NCBI GenBank assembly: GCA_037447655.1
Contig: JBBHKE010002497.1
Location: 24,828 to 88,827, forward strand
Direction of reading: 5' to 3'
Origin: Zygnema cylindricum
Taxonomy: Eukaryota; Streptophyta; Zygnematophyceae; Zygnematales; Zygnemataceae
DNA: 64,000 nucleotides
Part shown: piece after piece, positions 1 to 10,354 of the stretch
Position numbering within the stretch: the stretch's first letter is position 1
Layout: every line of letters begins with the position of its first letter
Made by a program: the position numbers and the translations under genes
The notes under the pieces: model-generated
What the model was told of the DNA's origin: nothing
Database searches by the model: none
Seen by the model: only the letters and a program-made list of their open reading frames with translations

Positions 1-345
1 GGCACACGTCCTGAACCTCCTGAGTTCCACCTAAACCTTAAGTCACCATCCTTACTAAGAGTAATCCCTCTTATGCTAACTCTAAGCTTCCCCTCCTTTC
101 TCACCCGTTCGAAACCGTCGACCCTGGCTAACCTCCTTGTTACTAAGTTTCTTTGTCCAACCTTTAATAGCTCCCCTCCCCGTCTTTTTAGTCTAGCTTA
201 TCAAGCCTGGTTCCTGAGGGTTTCCAAAGACGGTAAAAACATTTTTTGAGCCCGTGATATACCAACTTACGTGATTCAATTGGCTCAACGCCAATTTTCT
301 CCCCATCTGGTTACCTGGGGCTCTCCTTTCTTTTTAACGGGAACA
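1..345. other. Unassigned DNA at left edge
   Basis: I recognise no gene here. From about 346 onward the sequence aligns with the gag region of the complete copia element F further right. This stretch does not align with F. It may be a divergent part of element A or another insertion cut by the window edge. Confidence 0.4.
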
Positions 346-1555
346 CTGTGTCGTCCTCGGATTCCACTTCATGAACCTGTGTCACAAGGGCAATTTTTCT
401 TTCCTCTCGGGGTCCATTGGTCTACCCCTCTTTTAACCGCAACTCGGTTAACTTAGTGCATTCAACCATATAGTGCCCGAGTTTTTTACAAAAATGGCAG
501 AAACCTTTGGGAGTCCTTGGTCCGAACTATTCGATCTGATTTTTCTGCCCCTCCCCTCGATAATTTCCAACCTGTTTCTTTGAATCATTGTTCCTCCAAT
601 CGGTCCCAGCTGCCAAAGCTTGCCCACTCTTTCCTCCCCTTCGAATCTCAATCGTATTCTCCCTAATGAGAATCATTCCTACCACTGAATTCCAAATCCA
701 CCTTGAGTCCTCCAAGTCCTGCACACGGTTGACTATGTTCTCGAACTCATCGGGTAACTTCATCAGTAAACAGTTAACCTTTTCCTTTTCGCTAAATAAT
801 TTTCGAGCACTCTCCAGTTCCATGAAAAGTGTAGCAAGCTTATTGCAAAAATCCAACATCTTCCCCCCTTTGTATACATATTCCTTAATTTTTTGATCAA
901 CCAACTGTTGTTGCTGAATCATACAACTTCGGTACATCTCTATGAGAGCCACCCAAAGATCGGATGCCCTCTCTACCTGCAAATAGGGAGACGCAAGCCC
1001 TTGAGTAAGATGGCGGAGGATAAAGTGCTTAGCCACCATATTGTTGTAGTCCCAAGTATCGATATCATTCTCCTCGTTCCTCGAAATAGGTGACATGAAT
1101 GCCAAACTTCGGTACATCTCTATGAGAGCCACCCAAAGATCGGATGCCCTCTCTACTTGCAAATAGGGAGACGCAAGCCCTTGAGTAAGATGGCGGAGGA
1201 TAAAGTGCTTAGCCACCATATTGTTGTAGTCCCAAGTATCGATATCATTCTCCTAGTTCCTCGAAATAGGTGACATGAATGCCGAACCGGTTGCTATAAG
1301 TGTGACCGTCTCCTTCTCTTTTCCTTTGTCCACCACCTCCCCTTCTTTTGTCTCCTACGTTGAAGATGGATCTGCATTTTTAGTGAATCTGCCTCTTGTA
1401 AACCCTGGGGGTATCCCAAAACTTGATGGACGCCTCACTCGTCCACTCACTATTCCCAAAACCGTTTCTCACATAGAGCTCCTGTCATCATATTTTCCCA
1501 GTATATGAAGCCAACTCCATTGAATATGGGCACCCTAGATGGTGGGCTCATAGCC
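346..1555 (-). pseudogene. Copia element A: 5' internal region with decayed gag
   Basis: This minus-strand sequence aligns with the gag and zinc-knuckle part of element F (about 6.6-7.64 kb) and ends at A's own LTR at 1556. The longest open stretch (527-1219) holds the gag core, with WVALIEMYRS and ELESARKLFSEKEK segments. A 180-bp tandem duplication repeats 60 gag codons, and a TAG lies in the upstream copy at about 1255. The primer site next to the LTR (about 1539-1553) is a degraded version of F's. The rest of A lies left of the window. It is a dead copy of the family to which F belongs. Confidence 0.85.
924..1283. repeat. 180-bp in-frame tandem duplication in gag of element A
   Basis: Two adjacent 180-bp units (about 924-1103 and 1104-1283) are nearly identical; I see only two or three substitutions. 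The unit is exactly 60 codons, so it repeats a gag segment without shifting frame. One substitution in the second unit makes a TAG stop on the minus strand. F has only one copy of this segment. Confidence 0.9.
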
Positions 1556-2045
1556 TGCAACTTTGAGACCTCCATAGGTCCTCAGAGTGGGCAGCTCCCA
1601 CGAAGCCTCTAGAATAACCCTGACCCCTTTGTGTTTCGGTAAGAATAAATGCCACCCTGGCAAAGAAAAACCTGACCGCCTTCACCCTTGTAAAGGTAAG
1701 ACTTCCGTGAGTCGATAGCAAAAAGAATCTCTGAATTTGCTCCCATGAGCAGTAAGTTATGGAGGGTCAAAGTTGACCTTTTGTACAGAAGCTCTCTGGG
1801 AGAGACTGTCCCATCTACCAATTTTTTCTAAGTCCTATCTCTCTCTAAAACTCTATCTACTTATATACGGCACCATTCATATTACACTGCTGTACACAAA
1901 AGTACAGCTGCCGATGTACTTTCTGTACGAATATTGTACGACATGGCCTAAATGTCGACACATGTCATATCCGGATTCGGTCCCCTAATCCTTGGAGATG
2001 CCGCGATCCAATGTAGTTGTGCCACGTGTCATTCGATGTGGCGAT
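1556..2045 (-). mobile_element. 5' LTR of copia element A, inner part (split by LTR B)
   Basis: The sequence aligns with the LTRs of F in the same orientation, beginning TG(plus)/CA(minus) next to the decayed primer site. At 2045 it is interrupted by the TG of LTR B. The copy resumes at 9689 after a duplicated GCGAT. Together the two halves give an LTR of about 1.07 kb, close to F's 1.05 kb. Confidence 0.85.
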
Positions 2046-2241
2046 TGTTGAAATTTAAGTATTTTCTAGGTCTAGAGATTGTAAAATAAAAAGGCAAAAA
2101 ATGGACACTGACAACCTACCTCTAACTCTTCACTCAAGTCCCCACACTTGTCGCAGTCACTGAAGACTTGAAGAGGAGTTAGATCCATGGCTGCCTAGGC
2201 TTTCCAAAGTGGACAAGAAGGCAATTCTTAATAGAGATATC
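2046..2241 (+). mobile_element. Solo copia LTR B, left part (split by element F)
   Basis: It starts TGTTGAAATTTAAG, the same start as LTRs C, D and E. The 5 bp before it (GCGAT, 2041-2045) recur at 9689-9693 directly after its far end, so B is a solo LTR with an intact target duplication. It is broken at 2241/2242 by the complete element F, whose duplication ATATC flanks the break (2237-2241 and 8692-8696). Confidence 0.9.
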
Positions 2242-3290
2242 TGTAACTCTGAGACCTCCATAAGTCCTCAGAGTGGATAGCTTCCAAGAAGCCTCTAGGA
2301 TAATCCTGACCCCTTTGTGTTTAAGCAAAAATAACTGCCACCCTGGCAGACAAAAACTCTGACAAACTTCACCCCTGTGAAGGCAAGACTCCCCTGAGTC
2401 GATAGCAAAAAGAATCTCTGAATTTGCTCCCCTGAGCAGTAAGTTATGGAGGGTCAAAGTTGACCTTTTGTACAGAAGCTCTCTGGGAGAGAGGGTCCTA
2501 TCTTCTAATTTTTCTAAGTCCTATCTCTCTCACAGACTCTATCTACTGATGTGCGGAACCAATCAGAATTGAGTTCCGTACGCAAAAGTACAGCTGCCGG
2601 TGTACTTTATGTACGGACATTGTACAACATGGCCAAAATGTCGACACATGTCAAATCCGGATTCGGTGCCATAATCTTCGGAGATTCCACAATCCAACGG
2701 AATTTCGCCACGTGTCATCCGATGTGGCGATGAACACAAACCGCCGAAATCTTCCTCCGCGATCTCGGCGCTAATCTCGGCCGTCCGATTAAAGTCGGCT
2801 TTAATCGTAGCCGTAATAAATACATGCGCGGTATTTGTTTCATTTACGAAACAAATGCGCGGTACTGATTTGTGTCCGTACTGTAAGTCGTACATTTATA
2901 TTTTACTGGATCTATGTATCCCGTAATTCATTTCAGTTAAATGGTTTATCGCACGCATAATTATTTAAATCAATATCAAACTATATAGTACGTAACTCTA
3001 CTGCTAGACTTAACGGCTAAGGCTACCGGCTACTTCCTATCTGCTGGCCGGCAGGTACCTGGATCAAATCCTCCCGCCGGCAAATACCTTTTAATTAAAT
3101 AAATAAACCCTAACATAAAATTCCCGTAAACCTCAGGATAGCCAAGGTAGCCATGGCTCTAGCTTCCTCTCCAATTTCTTAGTGACTGCGACAAGTTTGA
3201 GAGTTGGAGAGAGAAGTTAGAGATAGACTGCCTCGACTTCTATATTTCTTTTCAGACCTAGAAAATACTAATAAAACCATTAGTTCTACA
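2242..3290 (-). repeat. 3' LTR of element F
   Basis: This 1,049-bp repeat matches 7644-8691. It starts, in element orientation, TGTAGAACTAATGG at 3290 and ends at 2242. Its upstream-most part shares the TATTTTCTAGGTCTG block with all other LTRs in the window. It carries the conserved GTAC cluster (about 2570-2640) and the antisense tRNA-like unit (about 3003-3095). Confidence 0.97.
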
Positions 3291-3302
3291 CTCCCCTTAT
3301 TT
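3291..3302 (-). other. Polypurine tract of element F
   Basis: The element-strand sequence AAATAAGGGGAG abuts the 3' LTR. The same tract precedes the 3' LTR of element D at 15633-15644. This is the expected plus-strand priming site. Confidence 0.85.
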
Positions 3303-3303
3303 T

Positions 3304-5258
3304 CTAGTCAATCTTTAATTTCAGACCACACTTTTCCCTGCAGAAAATTAGCTTAGGGGAAGGCACAGGTTTGGTCATCATATCTGCTACCATCTCACTA
3401 TCTGGTCGGTACTCTAAACTGATTATTTTGTTTTCTACTTTCTCTCTAACAAAGCTGAGTCTAATGTCCATGTGTTTAGCTTTAAAATGATGTTTAGGAT
3501 TGGCAGAAATAGCGATTGCAGCCTGATTATCACAAAAAAAATTCTGCACACCACTCTTAAGGTGACCAAGCTCACCAAGCAAAGACTTGACCCACATCAA
3601 TTTTTTTACAACAGAGCAAGAGGCCATATACTCAGCCTCCATGGTGGACTGAGCAATAAATTTTTGTTGTTTGCTACTCCAACAGCAAGCCCCATCACCC
3701 ACATATAATACATATCCAGAAGTGCATCTCCTCATAGGAGCATCACCATAACTAGCATCGCTCCAAGTAGTGATGTCAGTAATCTCCCCACCCAAATGCA
3801 CCCATAGATCCCTAGTTCCTATCAAGTATCTAAAAACTCTCTTAGGTGCCTCCCAATCCTTCTTAGTGGGAGCATTTAGACTTCTACTCAGCACTCCTAC
3901 AGCTGCAGCTAAATCCGGCCGGGTATAATTCATAAAATAGATTACACTTCCCACTACTTGCCTGTAAGGAATAGTCTGCATGAACTTCTGTTCTTCTGGA
4001 GATAATTTCTCTTCTAAGACTATGACTCCTTCTTCCTCACTCCCCTCACTTCCCTTCTTCAACTCCATTGGAGTTGTACAACTATTAGCTTTATCCATTT
4101 GAAATTTTTCAAGCATGTTCTATATTGCTTCCTTTTGAGTCAATCTTATAATTTTTCTTTTTCGGTCTCTCTCCCCTTGAATTCCCAAAATATATTTTGC
4201 TCCACCCATATCCTTCATTTCAAATCTCCTCTTAAGATCAGTTTTCTGTTTATTATTTTTTTCCATTGATTTACTTAAAACAAGCAAATCATCAACATAA
4301 ATTGCAATGAATATGATACCTTCCTCATCTTCAAAAACATAGATTGAGTGATCTGAGCTGATCCGGATATATCCCAGACCGGTAAGAAACTCATCAAGCT
4401 TCTTCTTCCATTGTCGAGGCGCCTGTTTCAAACCATAAAGAGATTTAATCAGCCGGCATACCTTACTCTCCTCTCTTCTTCCACAAACCCTTCGGGTTGT
4501 CGCATGAAGATCTCCTCTTCCAATTCTCCATGCAAAAAGGTTGTTTTGATGTCCATCTGGTGCACTTCCATGTCTTCCGCTGCTGCTAGGCTGAGAAGTA
4601 TGCGGACGGAGGGAAATCTGACCACCGGGGCAAAGGTTTCCTCGTAGTCAATTCCCTCCTTTTGTGTAAATCCCTTTGCCACTAGTCGGGCCTTGTAGCG
4701 CTCGATTGTGTAATCTGGGTTCAATTTTAATTTGAAAACCCACTTACAACCGATTGGTTTTCGGTTAGGTGGACAATCCACCTGCTCCCAAGCATCGGCT
4801 GCCATAATTGAGGCCATCTCCTCATTGATGGCTATCTTCCACCGATTTTTTTCTGGACAAGTCATCGCCTCTCCATAAGTTTGAGGTTCATCTTGATGAG
4901 ATAGTTTAGTTACCTTGTTATTAATCTGTTTTTCTTGCAGTCTTTTGCTACTTCTCCTTCCCCCCTTCAAATCAGAGGCCGAAATAGATGGTTCTCGTGG
5001 ATTCTTTCCAACAAACTCGGCTTCTCCCCTATCCTTTGATTCTGAATCAATTTCCACCACGTCTTCCGCTTCGGGTAGAGTTGTCACTGGAGTTTCCACA
5101 GCCAAGTCCTTTTCAGTCTGATTTGTACCTGCAAGAATGTCATCTTCTCTAAAACCTGGATAGTTAGGAAGCCCAATGTCATCGGAATTTTCTGACTCAA
5201 ATCTGATTTTTAATGACTTTGCATATTTGAAGGGATCCACAGACTTTCTTTCATCCAT
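3304..5258 (-). pseudogene. Element F pol: reverse transcriptase and RNase H, broken
   Basis: Three open segments cover this region. 5258-4449 begins with the linker after integrase and carries KWVFKLKLNPDYTIERYKAR and the RT fingers and palm, ending RQPEGFVEE. 4431-4120 carries the catalytic YVDD in IAIYVDDLLVLSKS. 4116-3304 holds RNase H, with WSDASYGDAPMRR, STMEAEYMA and FFCDNQAAI, and the copia-typical ADMMTKP near the end. A frameshift separates the first two segments, and an in-frame TAG separates the last two (about 4117-4119). The domains match Ty1/copia polymerases; the copy is not functional as it stands. Confidence 0.95.
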
Positions 5259-5315
5259 AACTACTAGATGTTTTACAAAGATTATATCTTCCGTTTTTAG
5301 ATCATAAACTCTATA

Positions 5316-5865
5316 TCATTTAACATCCTCATCATATCCTAATAAGTATCCCGATTTTCGTTTAGGATCTAGCTTACAATTAGAATGATCTGTATCTAGA
5401 CTAAATACTTGACTGTCAAAAACCTTTAAGTGAGATATGTCTGGTTTCCGGCTTGTCCATCTCTCATAAGGTGTTTGATCTTTTATAGCTGAAGTAAGAA
5501 CTCTATTTTTGAGGTAATTAGCATAGTTCATTGCTTCTGCCCAAAACCTTTTTCCTATCTTCTTATCTGACAACATACTTCTAGCACTATCACTTAGTGT
5601 TCTATTTAACCTTTCAGCTACCCCATTCTGTTCCGGGTTTTTGTGGAACTGTCTTTTGGTGTTGGACCCCATCTTCCCTCAGAAAATCCTCAAACTGGTT
5701 AGAAGTATACTCTCCACCATTGTCACTCCTTATTCTCTTGATTGGAGTTTCATGGAGTTTTTGGCTCCATGCTTTATATTGTCTAAAACAATCCTGAGCG
5801 TCGGACTTGTTTTTCAAAAAATACACTCGGGAATACCGAGACCAATCATCAGTGATAGTCATCAT
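5316..5865 (-). pseudogene. Element F pol: integrase core, broken
   Basis: The segment 5865-5614 carries DDWSRYSRVYFLKNKSDA and RSDNGGEYTS, the first two parts of the DDE catalytic core. A frameshift near 5650 moves the reading into 5672-5316, which has PEQNGVAERLNRTL, the E-containing motif, and the copia C-terminal GYDEDVK block before a stop. A further break lies between this and the upstream gag-protease frame (5898-5975). It belongs to the minus-strand element F. Confidence 0.93.
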
Positions 5866-5974
5866 AAATCTCTTCCCCCCCCGGTGAGGGTACTCTAGCC
5901 GGTCCCCAAATATCTGTGTGTACTTGATCTAGAATTTATTCTCCTTTATAGGTGGCTGTTTTAGAAAAGGGTAA

Positions 5975-7663
5975 TCAGAGTGTTTTACCTTGAGCACACC
6001 CACTCTTATCACTTATATTATCACTCTCACTAAACTTAATCCCTTCCACCACTCCCATCTTTTTCATCTCTCTTAACTTGTCTAGATTCACATGCCCAAG
6101 CCTCTTATGCCACATCATAATATCATGAACACCAACATAATAAAGTTTCTTCTTTTCATTACTTAAGATCAGCCTAAACATCCCATGGCTACCTTTCTCA
6201 GCAATGAAATAGACATCATCCTCAAAACTAGCAGTAAAGACTCCTTCCCTAGTGCTAGTAAAAAAACCCTTATCATCTAATACTGATGTAGAGATAAGAT
6301 TTTTGTTCAGCTCCGGAATAAACAATACATCGGAGAATGTTAATATGGATGTCTTTCCTTCTACTAACACTTTTAGATCTACCGATCCTACAAGAGTAGT
6401 GGTGACTATCCTCCCATCCCCGTACTCTATCTCTACGGTGGGAATCTTTCTTATCTTAGTGAACAGGTGTCTATCCTTACACATATGCATGGAGGCACCT
6501 GAATCTACAATCCAGCCTGCTTCACCTTTCAATCCACTATAAGCACATTTCTGCCTTCGTGGAATTTCGACCTCATTTTTCGCCTCCAACTCCTCATCCA
6601 AAAGGAGCTCATCGTCCTCGTCCTCGGATTCAGCCTCAAGTACCTGTGTGACAAGGGCCTTTTTCTTTCCTCTCGGGGTACCACCGGTCTGCCCCTCCTT
6701 TAACCGAAGCTCGGTTAGCTTAGTGCAATCTGCCATATAGTGCCCCGGTTTCTTACAAAAATGACATAGTCCTTTGGGAGCCCTTGGTTCGAACTCATCG
6801 GCCTGTTTTTTCTGCTCCCTACCCCCATAGTTTCCGACCGGTTTTCGGGAATCCCTGTTCCTCCAATCAGTCGCTGTTGCCAAGGCTTGGCCACTCTTTC
6901 CTCCCCTTTGGATCTCAATCGTATTCTCTCGAACGAGAATCATCCCTACCACTGAGTTCCATATCCACCTTGAGTCCGGCAAGTCCTGCACACGGTTGAC
7001 TATGTTCTCGAACTCATCAGGTAACTTCATTAGTAAACAGTTAACTTTTTCTTTTTCACTAAAAACATTACCCGCACTCTCTAGCTCCATGAAGAGTGTA
7101 GCAAGCTCATTGCAAAAATCCAACATATTTCCCCCTTTGTATACATACTCCTTAACTTTCTGATCAGCCAACTGTTGTTGCTGAATCGTACCACTTCGGT
7201 ACATCTCTATGAGAGCCATCCAAAGATCGGATGCCCTCTCTACGTGCAAATGAGGACATGCAAGTCCTTGAGTGAGATGGCGTAGGATGAAGTGCTTTGC
7301 CGCCATATTGTTGAAGTCCCAGGTTTCAGTATCATTCTCCTCGTTCCTCGGAATAGGTGACATGAATGCTAAACCAGTTGTTATTGGAGTGGTCGCCTCC
7401 TTCTCCTTTCCTTTGTCCACCACCTCTCCTTCCTTTGTTTCCTCCGTTGAAGGTGAATCCTCTTTCCTGGTGAATCTGCTTCCTCCAAACCCTGGAGGAA
7501 TTCCAAGACTTGATGGACGCCCCAGTCGTCCACTCACTATCCCCCAAAACATTTTTTCGCATAGAGCTCCTATCATCATACTTTCCCAGTATATGAAGCC
7601 AATTCCATTAAAGATTGGTACCCTAGAGGGTGGGCCCATAACCTGTAACTCTGAGACCTCCAT
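5975..7663 (-). CDS. Element F gag-protease-pre-integrase ORF (562 codons)
   Basis: Gag occupies about residues 10-290 (FNGIGFIYWESMM near the start, the UBN2/copia gag type). A CCHC knuckle, CHFCKKPGHYMADC, lies at 300-313. The retropepsin site WIVDSGAS has its catalytic D at 387. The GAG-pre-integrase part (505-560) has HKRLGHVN and CAQGK. The frame opens inside the 5' LTR: the first ATG (7661-7663) is 20 nt inside the LTR end. The next in-frame ATG (7637-7639, residue 9) lies in the primer binding site. Which one is used is not decided by the sequence; codon 9 is closer to the usual gag start. The frame ends where integrase should continue, so only a truncated polyprotein could be made. 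Confidence 0.93.
   Translation of the reverse strand: MEVSELQVMGPPSRVPIFNGIGFIYWESMMIGALCEKMFWGIVSGRLGRPSSLGIPPGFGGSRFTRKEDSPSTEETKEGEVVDKGKEKEATTPITTGLAFMSPIPRNEENDTETWDFNNMAAKHFILRHLTQGLACPHLHVERASDLWMALIEMYRSGTIQQQQLADQKVKEYVYKGGNMLDFCNELATLFMELESAGNVFSEKEKVNCLLMKLPDEFENIVNRVQDLPDSRWIWNSVVGMILVRENTIEIQRGGKSGQALATATDWRNRDSRKPVGNYGGREQKKQADEFEPRAPKGLCHFCKKPGHYMADCTKLTELRLKEGQTGGTPRGKKKALVTQVLEAESEDEDDELLLDEELEAKNEVEIPRRQKCAYSGLKGEAGWIVDSGASMHMCKDRHLFTKIRKIPTVEIEYGDGRIVTTTLVGSVDLKVLVEGKTSILTFSDVLFIPELNKNLISTSVLDDKGFFTSTREGVFTASFEDDVYFIAEKGSHGMFRLILSNEKKKLYYVGVHDIMMWHKRLGHVNLDKLREMKKMGVVEGIKFSESDNISDKSGCAQGKTL
7629..7643 (-). other. Primer binding site of element F: initiator tRNA-Met anticodon arm
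   Basis: Immediately inside the 5' LTR, the plus strand reads GGTGGGCCCATAACC. To my recollection this equals the anticodon arm of plant initiator tRNA-Met, 15 of 15 bases. On the element strand it is the complement, as a primer site must be. Priming from an internal half of initiator tRNA-Met is known for Drosophila copia. No 3'-terminal tRNA match (TGG...) starts directly at the LTR border. Confidence 0.85.
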
Positions 7664-8691
7664 AAGTCCTCAGAGTGGACAGCTTCCAAGAAGCCTCTAG
7701 GATAATCCTGACCCCTTTGTGTTTAAGCAAAAATAACTGCCACCCTGGCAGAAAAAAACCCTAACAAACTTCACCCCTGTGAAGGCAAGACTCCCTTGAG
7801 TCGATAGCAAAAAGAATCTCTGAATTTGCTCCCCTGAGCAGTAAGTTATGGAGGGTCAAAGTTGACCTTTTGTACAGAAGCTCTCTGGGAGAGAGGGTCC
7901 TATCTTCTAATTTTTCTAAGTCTTATCTCTCTCACAGACTCTATCTACTGATGTACGGAACCAATCAGAATTGAGTTCCGTACGCAAAAGTACAGCTGCC
8001 GGTGTACTTTATGTACGGACATTGTACGACATGGCAAAATGTCGACACATGTCAAATCCGGATTCGGTGCCATAATCTCCGGAGATTCCACAATCCAACG
8101 GAATTTCGCCACGCGTCATCCGATGTGGCGATGGCCACAAACCGCCGAAATCTTCCTCCGCGATCTCGGCGCTAATCCCGGCCGTCCGATTAAATTCGGC
8201 TTTAATCGTAGCCGTAATAAATACATGCGCGGTATTTGTTTCATTTACGAAACAAATGCGCGGTACTGATTTTTGTCCGTACCGTAAGTCGTACATTATA
8301 TATTACTGGATCTATGTATCCCGTAATTCATTTCAGTTAAATGGTTTATCGCACGTATACATATTTAAATAAATATCAAACTATATGATACGTAACACTA
8401 CCGCTAGACTAAACGGCTAAGGCTACCGGCTACTTCCTATCTGCCGGCCGGCAGGTACCTGGATCAAATCCTCCCGCCGGCAAATACCTTTTAATTAAAT
8501 AAATAAACCCTAACATAAAATTCCCGTAAACCTCAGGATAGCCAAGGTAGCCATGGCACTAGCTTCCTCTCCAATTTCTCAGTGACTGCGACAAGTTTGA
8601 GAGTTGGAGAGAGAAGTTAGAGATAGACTGCCTCGACTTCTATATTTCTTTTCAGACCTAGAAAATACTAATAAAACCATTAGTTTCTACA
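7644..8691 (-). repeat. 5' LTR of element F
   Basis: This 1,048-bp copy is the partner of 2242-3290. It should hold promoter and transcript start. The TATA motif seen in LTRs B, C and E is not preserved here (the aligned position reads TACAAAA), so this copy's promoter may be weak. The GTAC cluster (about 7975-8035) and the antisense tRNA-like unit (8405-8495) are present. Confidence 0.97.
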
Positions 8692-9688
8692 ATATCTAAA
8701 AGGTGTGACGGACCCAGGATTTGATCCTGGTACCTACCGTCCGTCAAACTAGCCGTTCGCTTTAACCAACAAGTCTAATACAGTGCTAGAGTACGATAGG
8801 TTCGACATAAATTTATATTTGTACACGTAGACTAGTTCGTCTTACGCGAATAGATACGTAATGCATAGATACAGTTTTGTATAGTACGGGGTACGATTTA
8901 ATGTATTTTATGAAACGGATACCGCGCATTTGTTTCGAACGCGAAACAAATATCGCACGTATTTTTTCAACGGCTACAATTGTATCCGGCTTGATCGGAC
9001 GGCCACGATAGGCGCCGCGATCACGGATTATGTACTTTTGGCATTTTCAATCACCGCCACGTCATGTGACACGTGGCGGGATAATGCTAGATTGCGGCGA
9101 CATTGGAGATTGCAGTAACAAATCTGGCTATGACACGTGTCGACATTTTGGCCATGTTGTACAATGGTCGTACAGAAAGTACACCGGCACCTGTACTTTT
9201 CTGAACGACACAGTAATTTGTTTGGTGCCGTACTTCAGTAGATAGAGTTTTAGAGAGGGAATAGGACTTAGAAAATTTTGGGTAAGTAGCTGCCTCTCCC
9301 AGAGAGCACCTTGTATAAATGGCAAACTTTGGCCAGCCATAACTATTAATTTACTTGACCATTTTCAGTGATTCTTTTTGCTGCGGACTCACGAGATTCC
9401 ACGCTACACACGAGTGTAGTCTGTCAGAGTTTTTCTCTACCAGGGTGGCTTCATTTTGAAGGGAAAGTCAAAGTGGGTGAATGTGTCCAAATCTCATATT
9501 CAAACTTTGCATTTTGTGGTTGAACTGAGCACACACAAAGTGTTATTTCATAGGGGTGAATATATATTGGGGTTCTGACTGTCAAGGGGTCAGTCATTTG
9601 GGTTTATATAACTTGGAGTCGGCACTATCTAGATTAGCTTCTTTTGGATCTGCTTAATCTGAGGGCCAATGGAGGTCTCAAAGTTTCA
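8692..9688 (+). mobile_element. Solo copia LTR B, right part
   Basis: It continues LTR B after the insertion of F (ATATC repeated at 8692-8696) and ends ...GGTCTCAAAGTTTCA at 9688, followed by the duplicated GCGAT. TATAAA lies at 9314-9319, with several GTAC motifs about 90-170 bp upstream of it, as expected for a U3 promoter. The total length without the duplicate is about 1.19 kb. Confidence 0.9.
8695..8785 (-). promoter_or_regulatory. tRNA-like Pol III-type unit, antisense in LTR B
   Basis: Read on the minus strand: a box A-like GTTGGTTAAAGCG, about 30 nt, then a perfect 5-bp T-arm hairpin CCAGG-ATCAAAT-CCTGG (box B-like), then CACACCTTTT. Outer arms TGACGGAC (8706-8713) and GTCCGTCA (8739-8746) pair perfectly over 8 bp. 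The T-loop starts A-T-C, as in eukaryotic initiator tRNA. A role as Pol III promoter or SINE relic is inference. Confidence 0.6.
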
Positions 9689-10270
9689 GCGATGACCACA
9701 AACCGCTGAGATTCTCTTCCGCGATCTCAGCATTCTTCTTAGCCATCCGATTGAATGCAGATTTCAATCGTAGCCGTCATAAATACTTGCGCGATATTTG
9801 TTTCGTTTAAAAAAACAAATGTGCCGTACTTGTTTCCTATCCAAACCCTAATCCGTATTTTTATATAACTTAATCTATGTATCCCGTAAACCGTTGTCGT
9901 TAAATGAATTATCCTACGTGGCAACATTTAAATAATTAACAAACCCTATATCATGTAACTCTAGTCCTAGACGGAATGGATAAGGCTACCGGCTACTGGC
10001 GGCTTTATTAAACGGTTGGTACCAGGATCAAATCCTGGATTTGACAACTCTCCTTTTAGTAAAGAAACTACTAATCCGTAAATCAACTAATATATTTCCC
10101 GTAAACCTTTGGATAGCCTAGGTATCCATGGCTTTAGCTTCCTCTCCAACTTTCACTGACTGCAACAAGTGTGGGAGTTGAAGAGATGAGTTAGAGGCAG
10201 ATTGCCTCGACTTCTTTTCTACATTATATTTTAGACCTATAAAATACTAAAAGAACCATCAATTTCTACA
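9689..10270 (-). mobile_element. 5' LTR of copia element A, outer part
   Basis: It continues A's LTR after LTR B and ends ...ATCAATTTCTACA, equivalent to the TGTAGAAA start of F's LTR on the minus strand. It includes the antisense tRNA-like unit (9969-10057, plus strand) with the T-arm CCAGGATCAAATCCTGG and a following TTTT. Confidence 0.85.
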
Positions 10271-10354
10271 AGGAGTTAGAGGCATACTGCCTCTGCTTCT
10301 TTTTCTGCATTTTAGATAACCTAGAAAATACTAAAATAGCCTTTAATTTCTACA
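10271..10354 (-). repeat. 84-bp repeated LTR terminus
   Basis: This segment repeats the last part of A's LTR (GAGTTAGAGGCA...TTTCTACA) directly beside it. It is either a tandem duplication of the LTR end or the stub of another LTR. The coding part of element D starts immediately after it. Confidence 0.7.

Larger units (their letters stand above)
2242..8691 (-). mobile_element. Complete Ty1/copia retrotransposon F (6,450 bp)
   Basis: A full-length element on the minus strand with two LTRs (7644-8691 and 2242-3290), each TG...CA, flanked by the 5-bp duplication ATATC. By eye the LTRs differ at about 32 of 1,050 positions, so they are about 97% identical and this is the youngest layer of the nest. 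Domain order is gag, CCHC knuckle, protease, GAG-pre-integrase, integrase, reverse transcriptase, RNase H, which is the copia order. The first 562 codons are open, but the integrase and RT parts are broken by frameshifts and stops. F therefore cannot now make a full Gag-Pol. Confidence 0.97.

Noticed and set aside
2563-2895. Frames at 2563-2895 and 8009-8296 with matching peptides
   Set aside because: They are the two LTRs of element F; the similarity reflects the DNA repeat.
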